From Oscillospiraceae bacterium (GTDB lineage Bacteria > Bacillota > Clostridia > Oscillospirales > Ruminococcaceae), in the NCBI GenBank assembly GCA_009777445.1, contig WRLV01000020.1, positions 1-33,189 on the forward strand: DNA of 33,189 nt. Direction: 5' to 3'. Shown piece after piece: positions 8,779-15,413 of this stretch. Below the pieces are notes generated by a model. It saw nothing but the letters and a program-made list of their open reading frames with translations. It was not told where the DNA came from and made no database searches. Numbering within the stretch: position 1 is the first letter of the stretch; each line of letters begins with the position of its first letter. Position numbers and translations under genes: made by a program.

Positions 8779-9663
8779 ATGTTTAAAAAAATGAATGAAC
8801 AATATGGGTTAAACAAAAATTTAGCGCAAATGCTTAAAGGCGGCGTGATTATGGATGTTACCACGCCTCAACAAGCGAAAGTCGCCGAAGCGGCAGGGGC
8901 GTGTGCCGTTATGGCGTTAGAACGTATTCCGGCAGACATACGGGCTGCGGGTGGCGTTTCAAGAATGAGCGACCCTAAAATGATTAGGGAAATTCAACGC
9001 GCTGTTACCATTCCTGTAATGGCAAAATGTCGAATTGGGCATATAGCTGAAGCGCGAATTTTAGAGGCAATTGAAATTGATTTTATTGATGAAAGTGAAG
9101 TATTGTCTCCTGCTGATGATATTTATCATGTTGACAAAACGCAATTCAGCGTTCCTTTTGTGTGTGGCGCGAAAGATTTAGGTGAAGCTCTTCGTCGAAT
9201 CGCCGAAGGCGCGGCAATGATTCGGACAAAAGGTGAGCCTGGAACAGGCGACGTGGTTCAAGCTGTAAGACATATGCGGCAAATTATGAGCGAAATAAGA
9301 ACTCTCAGCGCGAAATCTGCGGACGAGCTTTTTGAAGCCGCTAAACAATTGGCTGCCCCTTATGATTTGGTAAAACAAACGGCTGAATCGGGCAGGCTTC
9401 CCGTAGTCAATTTCGCGGCGGGAGGAGTGGCGACACCTGCTGATGCGGCGTTGATGATGTTGCTTGGGGCAGAAGGCGTTTTCGTAGGTTCGGGGATTTT
9501 CAAGTCGGGAGAACCCGAAAAAAGAGCCGCCGCAATTGTGAAAGCGGTGACTAATTTTAACGATTTTAAATTGCTTGCCACTCTTTCTGAGGATTTGGGT
9601 GAGGCAATGGTGGGCATAAACGAAGATGAAATCAGTTTGTTGATGGCAGAACGTGGAAAATAA
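8779..9663 (+). CDS. pdxS: Pyridoxal 5'-phosphate synthase, synthase subunit PdxS
   Basis: TIM-barrel subunit that makes pyridoxal 5'-phosphate from ribose 5-phosphate, glyceraldehyde 3-phosphate and ammonia supplied by PdxT. The 294-residue form starting at ATG 8779 is chosen because GAGGAAAGGG lies just upstream; ATG 8791 ([10 protein letters not shown]) is the other possible start. The frame is open further upstream to a TTG at 8707, but that lies ahead of the promoter. Motifs include [83 protein letters not shown] and [17 protein letters not shown]. It overlaps pdxT by 11 bases, giving the standard pdxST operon. Confidence 0.97.
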   Translation: MFKKMNEQYGLNKNLAQMLKGGVIMDVTTPQQAKVAEAAGACAVMALERIPADIRAAGGVSRMSDPKMIREIQRAVTIPVMAKCRIGHIAEARILEAIEIDFIDESEVLSPADDIYHVDKTQFSVPFVCGAKDLGEALRRIAEGAAMIRTKGEPGTGDVVQAVRHMRQIMSEIRTLSAKSADELFEAAKQLAAPYDLVKQTAESGRLPVVNFAAGGVATPADAALMMLLGAEGVFVGSGIFKSGEPEKRAAAIVKAVTNFNDFKLLATLSEDLGEAMVGINEDEISLLMAERGK

Positions 9664-10264
9664 GAAACTTAACGCCGCCGGCGCGCCGCTTAAAATTGGG
9701 GTGTTGGCCCTTCAAGGCGCGTTTATTGAGCATTGTAATATGTTGAGAAAATTAGATGTTGAGCCGATTGAAATTCGGCGGCGTGTTGATTTTTCAGATA
9801 ACCTTGATGGGCTGATTATTCCCGGCGGCGAGAGCACGGTTATGGCGAAGCTCTTGTATGAGCTTGAATTGTTGAACCCGATTAAAGATGCAATAGCGAA
9901 TGGGCTTCCGACCTTTGGCACCTGCGCCGGGTTAATCTTGCTTTCTCGTCAGATTGAGGGGGCAGGAGAGGGGGCTTTTCCTGTTTTGGATGTGGTTACA
10001 CGCAGAAACGCATACGGGCGACAACTTGGAAGTTTTAAAACAACATCTCAATTTCACGGAATCGGTGAAATCGAGATGGTGTTTATTCGCGCACCATATG
10101 TATCTGAGGTCTATGGGCAAGCGCGAGTCTTGGCTGTTGTTAATGAAAAGGTTGTGGCGGTGGAACAGGGAAAAGTAATAGCAGTCGCCTTCCACCCTGA
10201 GCTTACGGAAGACACGCGGCTACATGAATATTTTGTTAAAATGATTGTCAACTGTCAACTTTAA
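9653..10264 (+). CDS. pdxT: Pyridoxal 5'-phosphate synthase, glutaminase subunit PdxT
   Basis: Class I glutaminase that releases ammonia from glutamine for PdxS. The 203 residues fit the family. Visible are [23 protein letters not shown], the nucleophile cysteine in [10 protein letters not shown], and the catalytic His-Glu pair in AFHPELTED. Translation starts at a GTG (9653) inside the end of pdxS, so the two are coupled. A TTG start at the IGVLAL segment is less likely because the GTG gives the overlap. The last residues (VNCQL) are read from an antisense copy of the gene-end repeat, and the 3' end overlaps the convergent cupin gene by 17 bases. Confidence 0.96.
   Translation: MENKKLNAAGAPLKIGVLALQGAFIEHCNMLRKLDVEPIEIRRRVDFSDNLDGLIIPGGESTVMAKLLYELELLNPIKDAIANGLPTFGTCAGLILLSRQIEGAGEGAFPVLDVVTRRNAYGRQLGSFKTTSQFHGIGEIEMVFIRAPYVSEVYGQARVLAVVNEKVVAVEQGKVIAVAFHPELTEDTRLHEYFVKMIVNCQL
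10244..10261 (-). repeat. Gene-end repeat, minimal copy 3 shared by pdxT and cupin
   Basis: Two and a half heptamers only. On the minus strand the unit supplies the TGA stop of the cupin gene. On the plus strand the same bases are stop-free and encode the last residues of pdxT. No hairpin module is attached. Confidence 0.6.
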
Positions 10265-10595
10265 AAACCAACACCTTAAGAACCCCCTCGCTGTTATTAT
10301 AAAGCGCGTGTTCGCCGAACGGCTTGTTTAGTATGGTGTCGCCGGCGGTGACGGGCGTTTTATTTCCGTCAATCAGCGCGATTCCCTCACCCTCGAGAAT
10401 AATATACACCTCTTCGTCGTTTTGGTGGGTGTGAACCCCAATTGAGGTGCCGGGTGGCATTTCTGTATAGTGAATAAACTTCAACGCTGTCGAAAATTCT
10501 TCCACCCCAAACACAACACGCCCGTTCAACAACCCCTCACCACCATGACTACTCTTAGGTGTCGGCGCGATTTCATAAAAATTTTTAATAGGCAT
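10248..10595 (-). CDS. Small single-domain cupin protein
   Basis: A 115-residue beta-barrel of the RmlC-like cupin fold. Cupin motif 1 is clear (GVHTHQNDEEVYIILEGEG: two His, one Glu). Motif 2 is GDTILNKPFGEHALYN, with the fourth metal-ligand His. All four usual metal ligands are therefore present. The substrate cannot be told from sequence; small cupins of this type include sugar isomerases, dioxygenases and sensors. The ATG follows AGAAAGGA on the minus strand. It lies downstream of ppdK on the same strand, 188 bases away across a repeat element, so co-transcription is possible. It converges on pdxT. Confidence 0.85.
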   Translation of the reverse strand: MPIKNFYEIAPTPKSSHGGEGLLNGRVVFGVEEFSTALKFIHYTEMPPGTSIGVHTHQNDEEVYIILEGEGIALIDGNKTPVTAGDTILNKPFGEHALYNNSEGVLKVLVFKVDS

Positions 10596-10681
10596 AAAAC
10601 AAAATCCTTTCTATAAAAAACGTTGGTCTCGCCCCATCGCCGCTCTATCTCATTTTCGCAAGACATTCCAACCAAAAGCAT

Positions 10682-10793
10682 CACCGCCCAACACAAAATA
10701 AGTGCAGGGCGGTGTAGCTATTATAATTTCAAATCCGTCGCCGTAAGGCGACACCACAATTGTCAATTGTCAATTGTACATTGTCAATTGTTA
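10682..10793 (-). repeat. Gene-end modular repeat, full-length copy 4
   Basis: Read on the minus strand: heptamers with the ATGTAC variant, TGTGGT, hairpin GTCGCC-TTAC-GGCGAC (10752 to 10737), GGATTTGAAATTATAATAGC, and a distal hairpin of CACCGCCC with GGGCGGTG (10714 to 10682). It is about 112 bases and parallels copies at 14675-14796 and 29632-29741 in order of modules. It contains the ppdK stop codon (10784-10786) and fills most of the ppdK-cupin gap. Confidence 0.88.
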
Positions 10794-13408
10794 ATAGCCG
10801 CTTGAGCCGCCGCTAATCTTGCAATCGGCACGCGGAATGGTGAACATGAAACGTAATCTAACCCTACGTTGTGGCAGAAGGTGACGGATGACGGGTCGCC
10901 GCCGTGTTCGCCGCAGATTCCGAGTTTTAAGTCGGGTCGCCCTTCTCTTCCTAAAGTAACAGCAGTTTTCACTAATTTACCAACGCCTTTTTCATCAAGC
11001 CTTGCAAACGGGTCGGACTCATAGACATTCTTCTCATAATAAGCATCAAGGAATTTCCCTGCATCATCGCGTGAGAAGCCAAACGTCATTTGCGTAAGGT
11101 CGTTTGTTCCGAATGAGAAAAATTCAGCTTCTTTTGCAATTTCGTCAGCCGTGAGAGCAGCACGCGGAATTTCAATCATAGTGCCGACCATATATTTCAG
11201 CTCAACGCCTGCATCTTTAATCAGTTTTTCCGCTGTTTCAACAACAATATTTTTAACAAACTGGAATTCCTTAACCTCGCTTGTAAGCGGAATCATAATT
11301 TCAGGAACAACCTGTTTGTCAGCGGCACGGTTTTTGTTTATATTGATTGCCGCTTTAATTACCGCTCTTGTTTGCATTACAGCGATTTCGGGATAAGTGA
11401 CTGCTAAACGACAGCCCCTGTGTCCCATCATTGGGTTGAACTCATGCAAAGATGAGATAATGTCTTTGACGTCTTTGACAGTTTTGCCCATAGAGTTAGC
11501 CAATTTTTCGATGTCTTTTTCGTCTGTAGGAACAAATTCGTGAAGGGGGGGGTCGAGATAGCGGATTGTCACAGGCCAACCTTCAAGTGCTTCGTAAAGC
11601 TCTTCAAAATCTTTTTGTTGGATTGGCTCAATTTTAGCTAATGCCTTTTCGCGTTGTTCTACAGTGTCTGAGCAAATCATTTCACGAATTGCCGCTATTC
11701 TGTCAGTTTCAAAGAACATATGCTCTGTGCGGCAAAGACCGATGCCTTGCGCGCCAAATTCGGCGGCTTTTTTCGCGTCAGCCGCTGAATCGGCGTTAGC
11801 GCGAACTTTAAGAACTCTGTAATTGTCAGACCAGTCCATTATACGTTTGAAGCCGCCACCGATAGTCGCCTCGACAGTGGGTAATTTTTCGCCGTAAATA
11901 TTACCGGTGGAACCGTTAAGCGAGATAAAGTCGCCTTCTTTATATACGTTGCCGCCAAGTTCAAAGAGTTTGTCTTGCTCGTTGAATTTTATGTCGCCAC
12001 AACCGCAAACACAGCAGGTGCCCATTTGGCGAGCCACAACTGCGGCGTGGCTGGTCATACCACCGCGCACGGTGAGAATGCCTTTTGAGCGGTGCATACC
12101 CTCGATGTCTTCGGGAGTTGTTTCAAGACGAACCAAGATGACATCTTTGCCTTCTTTGCCCCAAGCGGCGGCATCATCGGCAGTAAACACAACCTGTCCG
12201 CAAGCGGCACCGGGAGAAGCCGCAAGCCCTCTACCCACCGGTTTTGCCGTAGCAAGTGCATTGGGGTCAAATTGCGGGTGCAAGAGTTGGTCTAACAAAC
12301 GAGGGTCTATCATAGCAACAGCTTGTTTTTCGTCAATCATTTTTTCGTCAACTAAATCACAAGCGATTTTAAGCGCGGCGGCGGCAGTTCTTTTGCCGTT
12401 TCTTGTCTGCAACATATACAATTTTTTATCTTCAATCGTGAATTCCATATCCTGCATATCGCGGTAGTGGTTTTCAAGAATATTAACGTTTTTGACGAAC
12501 TCGTCATAAATTTCGGGCATGACTTCTTTAAGGCGGTCGATATTTTCGGGAGTGCGAATTCCCGCGACAACATCTTCCCCTTGAGCATTAATGAGATATT
12601 CACCATACAGCTTTTTCTCGCCGGTTGCGGGGTTGCGGCTGAAAGCAACGCCTGTCCCCGATGTGTCGCCCATATTACCGAATACCATTAATTGAACGTT
12701 AACAGCAGTTCCCCATGAAGCAGGAATGTCATTCATTCTTCTGTAATAGATTGCTCTATCGTTATTCCATGAACGGAAAACAGCCTCAACCGAATCAAGC
12801 AACTGCTCACGTGGGTCGCTCGGGAAATCAGCCCCGACTTTGGATTTATATTCAGCTTTAAACTGCTCAGAAAGGACTTTGAAATCATCTGCTTCGAGGT
12901 CTATGTCATTTTGAACGCCTTTCTTTTCTTTCATTTCGTCAATAAGCTCTTCAAAGACTTTTTTGCCGGTATCTTTAACAACGTCGGAGTACATCTGGAT
13001 AAAACGGCGATAACAGTCATAAGCCCATCGCGGGTTGCCTGATTTTTCAGCAATAACCTTAACGACTTCATCATTAAGCCCAAGGTTAAGCACGGTGTCC
13101 ATCATGCCCGGCATAGATGCTCTCGCGCCTGAGCGAATTGACACTAACAACGGGTTTTGGCTGTCGCCGAATTTCTTCCCGATTACACCCTCAAGTTTGA
13201 CGATGTTTTCTAAGATTTCAGCGCGCAAATCATCGTTCATCACACGATTGTCCTCATAATATTGAGTGCACGCCTCGGTTGTCACCGTAAACCCCTGGGG
13301 AACGGGAAGCCCAATCCTGGTCATCTCGGCAAGATTTGCCCCTTTTCCGCCGAATTTGTTTTTGTCGCTGCCGTCGGCCTCAGAAAAAAGATAGACAAAT
13401 TTTTTCAT
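10784..13408 (-). CDS. ppdK: Pyruvate, phosphate dikinase
   Basis: Interconverts pyruvate, ATP and phosphate with phosphoenolpyruvate, AMP and pyrophosphate. In clostridia it often works glycolytically with pyrophosphate recovery. The 874 residues match bacterial PPDK. Domains in order are the ATP-grasp N-terminal domain (FGGKGANLAEM near 19, IRSGARASMPGMMDTVLNLG near 91-110), the swivelling phosphohistidine domain (RGGMTSHAAVVAR, His454), and the C-terminal PEP/pyruvate TIM barrel (GLCRTEHMFF, CGEHGGDPSSV with the catalytic Cys). The ATG follows a near-perfect AAGGAGG. It has its own promoter at 13447-13475. The stop lies within a gene-end repeat. No regulatory protein gene (PDRP) is in the window. 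Confidence 0.97.
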   Translation of the reverse strand: MKKFVYLFSEADGSDKNKFGGKGANLAEMTRIGLPVPQGFTVTTEACTQYYEDNRVMNDDLRAEILENIVKLEGVIGKKFGDSQNPLLVSIRSGARASMPGMMDTVLNLGLNDEVVKVIAEKSGNPRWAYDCYRRFIQMYSDVVKDTGKKVFEELIDEMKEKKGVQNDIDLEADDFKVLSEQFKAEYKSKVGADFPSDPREQLLDSVEAVFRSWNNDRAIYYRRMNDIPASWGTAVNVQLMVFGNMGDTSGTGVAFSRNPATGEKKLYGEYLINAQGEDVVAGIRTPENIDRLKEVMPEIYDEFVKNVNILENHYRDMQDMEFTIEDKKLYMLQTRNGKRTAAAALKIACDLVDEKMIDEKQAVAMIDPRLLDQLLHPQFDPNALATAKPVGRGLAASPGAACGQVVFTADDAAAWGKEGKDVILVRLETTPEDIEGMHRSKGILTVRGGMTSHAAVVARQMGTCCVCGCGDIKFNEQDKLFELGGNVYKEGDFISLNGSTGNIYGEKLPTVEATIGGGFKRIMDWSDNYRVLKVRANADSAADAKKAAEFGAQGIGLCRTEHMFFETDRIAAIREMICSDTVEQREKALAKIEPIQQKDFEELYEALEGWPVTIRYLDPPLHEFVPTDEKDIEKLANSMGKTVKDVKDIISSLHEFNPMMGHRGCRLAVTYPEIAVMQTRAVIKAAININKNRAADKQVVPEIMIPLTSEVKEFQFVKNIVVETAEKLIKDAGVELKYMVGTMIEIPRAALTADEIAKEAEFFSFGTNDLTQMTFGFSRDDAGKFLDAYYEKNVYESDPFARLDEKGVGKLVKTAVTLGREGRPDLKLGICGEHGGDPSSVTFCHNVGLDYVSCSPFRVPIARLAAAQAAINN

Positions 13409-13446
13409 TTATTAGATTCCTCCTTAAAATTTTTAATACAAGTATC

Positions 13447-13475
13447 ATTATAACAGATTAGAGGGGAAATTTCCA
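13447..13475 (-). promoter_or_regulatory. Extended -10 promoter of ppdK
   Basis: On the minus strand TGT-TATAAT (13452-13447) lies about 39 bases before the ppdK ATG. The -35 at the 17-base position is TGGAAA, a weak match that the extended -10 may offset. Confidence 0.55.
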
Positions 13476-13571
13476 CAATTTTACTTAATAAAAGGGCAAT
13501 ATAATTATTTTCGTCAAATCATATAAAGATTTTTATCATGAGTTGATGGAATGTGTATATATTGCCAAAGC

Positions 13572-13598
13572 AAAGAGGGCGGTTGAGTCGCCCCCTTT
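13572..13598 (-). terminator. Intrinsic terminator after mazF
   Basis: AAAGAGGGCG (13572-13581) pairs with CGCCCCCTTT (13589-13598) with one mismatch around a 7-base loop. It lies 20 bases past the mazF stop and carries T-rich flanks on both sides, so it could work in either direction. The remaining bases up to the ppdK promoter show no gene. Confidence 0.65.
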
Positions 13599-13617
13599 CT
13601 TTTTATTTCTTTGCGTT

Positions 13618-13971
13618 TCAATTCATTGCGTTTAATCCGAAGCTTACGGAAAGCGCGCTGTCAACTTTGTGCATAGAACCTCTGTCTAATTCGCCCATGC
13701 GCTCTTTCAGCCTCTTCTTGTCTAAGGTGCGAACTTGTTCCAAAAGAACGACTGAGTCTTTTGCCAAGCCGCAGTGGTGAGAGTTGAGCGCGATATGAGT
13801 CGGAAGGCGTGATTTTTCTTTTTGGCTGGTGATTGCTGCGGCTATCACTGTTGGGCTGTGGCGATTTCCCACATCATTTTGGACGATAAGAACAGGTCTC
13901 ATTCCGCCTTGTTCTGAGCCGATTACAGGGCTTAGGTCAGCGTAATATATTTCTCCGCGTTTAATGTACAT
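13618..13971 (-). CDS. mazF: MazF/PemK (EndoA-type) mRNA interferase
   Basis: Sequence-specific endoribonuclease toxin of the MazF/PemK/CcdB fold. The start at ATG 13971 gives 117 residues, beginning MYIKRGEIYYADLSPVIGSEQGG, the normal length and N-terminus of the Firmicutes EndoA group; the frame remains open further upstream. Motifs are GGMRPVLIVQND, the catalytic-site segment SPTVIAAAITS, PTHIAL and EQVRTLDKKRL. A purine-rich AAAGGAAAGGAAA precedes the start. No MazE-like antitoxin is found in the 223 bases upstream or on either side, so the partner is elsewhere, very short, or missing. Confidence 0.92.
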   Translation of the reverse strand: MYIKRGEIYYADLSPVIGSEQGGMRPVLIVQNDVGNRHSPTVIAAAITSQKEKSRLPTHIALNSHHCGLAKDSVVLLEQVRTLDKKRLKERMGELDRGSMHKVDSALSVSFGLNAMN

Positions 13972-14108
13972 AATATTTCGGATTTCCTTTCCTTTTGTTT
14001 TTGGTGCCGCCGACAAGAGAAATTTATGTAGCGGAACCCTTACACTAATTATTTTTAACCTCAGATACATTTTTATACAAAACATATCACTATATTTTAT
14101 TATTTTTA

Positions 14109-14136
14109 TTGACATTTTGTTCTAAAAGGTTATAAT
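14109..14136 (+). promoter_or_regulatory. Consensus SigA promoter of mscL
   Basis: TTGACA (14109-14114), 16-base spacer, TATAAT (14131-14136), about 60 bases before the mscL GTG. Confidence 0.75.
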
Positions 14137-14194
14137 AATTATATAGGCAGAAATCTCAAAGCTTAACTTTTATAGAAGGGATATATCTAAAAAG

Positions 14195-14683
14195 GTGAAA
14201 AATAAAGAAAAAAAAGAAAAGAAAGAAAAGAAGGCACGTGCAAAGAGAGAGCGGTTAAAAGGTTTTATCAACGAGTTTAAAACCTTCATCTCGCGCGGAA
14301 ACGTAATGGATTTAGCGGTCGGGGTGATTGTCGGCGCGGCGTTTACGGCAATAGTCAACTCGTTAGTCGGCGATATCGTTACCCCGTTGTTGGGGCTTAT
14401 AATAGGTGGGATTGACTTTTCAGGTTTGGTGGTGACAATCCCCGGGATTTTCGCAGGGCAATCAGTCACAATTACATACGGTAACTTCATTCAGTCAATC
14501 ATCAGTTTTTTGGCAGTGGCATTTTGCGTATTTTTAATTATAAAAGTCATCAACAAAATAAAAGACTCGCTAATAAAAAAAGAGCAAGTCGAAGAAAAGA
14601 AAACAACCCCCGACGAACAACAAGTCGCGCTGTTGGAGGAAATTAAGGAGCTGTTGAAACAGTTGACGGCAGTTGACAATTGA
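14195..14683 (+). CDS. mscL: Large-conductance mechanosensitive channel
   Basis: Membrane-tension-gated homopentameric pore that releases solutes on hypo-osmotic shock. The MscL core is clear: FKTFISRGNVMDLAVGVIVG (N-terminal helix and TM1), a periplasmic loop with DFSGL, TM2 (about residues 98-118) and a C-terminal charged helix ending EEIKELLKQL. The 162-residue protein is longer than usual because a GTG start adds about 20 Lys/Glu-rich residues (KNKEKKEKKEKKARAKRER) before the normal beginning. No later ATG precedes the conserved helix, so the extension seems real. The strong promoter lies upstream. The stop TGA (14681-14683) is inside a gene-end repeat, which also encodes the last residues. 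Confidence 0.95.
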   Translation: MKNKEKKEKKEKKARAKRERLKGFINEFKTFISRGNVMDLAVGVIVGAAFTAIVNSLVGDIVTPLLGLIIGGIDFSGLVVTIPGIFAGQSVTITYGNFIQSIISFLAVAFCVFLIIKVINKIKDSLIKKEQVEEKKTTPDEQQVALLEEIKELLKQLTAVDN

Positions 14684-14796
14684 CGAACAATTGACAATGT
14701 ACAATTGACAATTGACAATTGTGGTGTCGCCTTGCGGCGACGGATTTAAAATTATAACAACTACACCGCCTAACACAAAAATTGCCGGGCGGTGTA
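14675..14796 (+). repeat. Gene-end modular repeat, full-length copy 5
   Basis: Heptamers with GACGAAC and ATGTAC variants, TGTGGT, hairpin GTCGCC (14726-14731)-TTGC-GGCGAC (14736-14741), GGATTTAAAATTATAACAAC, then a perfect 9-bp distal hairpin TACACCGCC (14762-14770) with GGCGGTGTA (14788-14796). It carries the mscL stop. Its heptamer tract is the exact inverse of that of copy 6, across about 120 bases. Confidence 0.9.
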
Positions 14797-14814
14797 TAAT
14801 TCGTTATTCAATTC

Positions 14815-14881
14815 GGGACAGGCAAGCCCGTCCCCTACAATAATTGTCAATTGTCAATTGTACATTGTCAATTGTCCGTCA
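14815..14881 (-). repeat. Gene-end modular repeat, copy 6 (GGGACGGG variant)
   Basis: On the minus strand it reads TGACGGACAATTGACAATG, the heptamer tract, ATTATTGTAG, and GGGGACGGGCTTGCCTGTCCC, whose ends GGGAC and GTCCC pair. The GTCGCC hairpin is absent and replaced by this module. The pilZ stop (14879-14881) is the first TGA of the element. Confidence 0.85.
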
Positions 14882-15253
14882 GCTTCTAATCAGTTCATCT
14901 AAGCGGGTGCGTTCGTTTTCTGAGATTTCGGTAATTTGCGCTCCGTATGCCCATTTGTCGTTGACATTCCCCATAAATTTCTTTACAACGGCTTTGAATT
15001 TTAATTTTACTTTTACGGGGGTATGCCCGTCAAACTTGTTGATGATGGGGGTGTCAATGTTCAAGTCAAATTCTAATTCGTCGGACTCGTTTAACTCTTT
15101 TTCTATGTCAAAAAGCAAACCTCCCGCCGATATGTTGTATGCCGACACTTTAAGCGTTTGCGGCGGTTCGCCTATTGTCGCGCTTCCCATGATTTGAAAG
15201 CGTTCCGTGCGTTGATATGAACGGCGGTCAAAAAATTCTAAATCTAATGCCAT
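14879..15253 (-). CDS. PilZ-domain protein (probable c-di-GMP receptor)
   Basis: A 124-residue protein consisting of little more than one PilZ domain. The two c-di-GMP-binding signatures are present: an RxxxR pattern near the N-terminus (R11-S-Y-Q-R15) and NISAGG (N/DxSxxG) near residue 40. The end (WAYGAQITEISENERTRLDEL) has the usual PilZ finish. It therefore probably binds cyclic di-GMP; the output partner is unknown. The ATG follows AAAGGGG. It lies downstream of the gyrB-like gene on the same strand, with a 157-base gap filled by two inverted repeat copies. No GGDEF or EAL gene is in the window. Confidence 0.85.
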   Translation of the reverse strand: MALDLEFFDRRSYQRTERFQIMGSATIGEPPQTLKVSAYNISAGGLLFDIEKELNESDELEFDLNIDTPIINKFDGHTPVKVKLKFKAVVKKFMGNVNDKWAYGAQITEISENERTRLDELIRS

Positions 15254-15277
15254 TTCAAATAACCCCTTTCTTTTATA

Positions 15278-15339
15278 GTTGATAGTGGAGAGTGGACAGT
15301 GGATAGTTGTTGTGTCCGCTTGCGCGGACGTTTTTAAAA
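15278..15339 (+). repeat. Gene-end repeat, diverged copy 7 (antisense to pilZ and gyrB-like genes)
   Basis: A decayed heptamer tract (GTTGATAGTGGAGAGTGGACAG) leads to TGTTGTGTCCGC (stem 15314-15319), TTGC, GCGGAC (15324-15329), then GTTTTTAAAA. It faces copy 8, forming a composite inverted structure between the gyrB-like and pilZ genes. Confidence 0.7.
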
Positions 15340-15342
15340 TAC

Positions 15343-15413
15343 GTCGCCAACGGCGACTCCATAACTGTCAATTGTCAATTGTCAACTGTCAATTGTTCGT
15401 CAACTGTTCGTCA
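15343..15413 (-). repeat. Gene-end modular repeat, copy 8
   Basis: On the minus strand it starts at the gyrB-like stop (TGACGAAC twice), continues with TTGACAR heptamers, and ends in hairpin GTCGCC (15357-15352)-GTT-GGCGAC (15348-15343). The distal module is absent. Confidence 0.82.

Noticed and set aside
11907-12467. Plus-strand open frame of 186 codons opposite ppdK
   Set aside because: Antisense to a well-supported PPDK frame, with low-complexity Ser/Pro/Ala composition and no ribosome site.
14688-14876. Possible CRISPR array or tandem satellite at the TTGACAA tracts
   Set aside because: The period is 7 bases with no spacers, only about five units per tract, and each tract is tied to a hairpin at a gene end.
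14844-15197. Plus-strand open frame of 117 codons opposite pilZ
   Set aside because: It begins in an antisense heptamer tract (MSIVNCTLSIV) and continues opposite pilZ, so it is a shadow.
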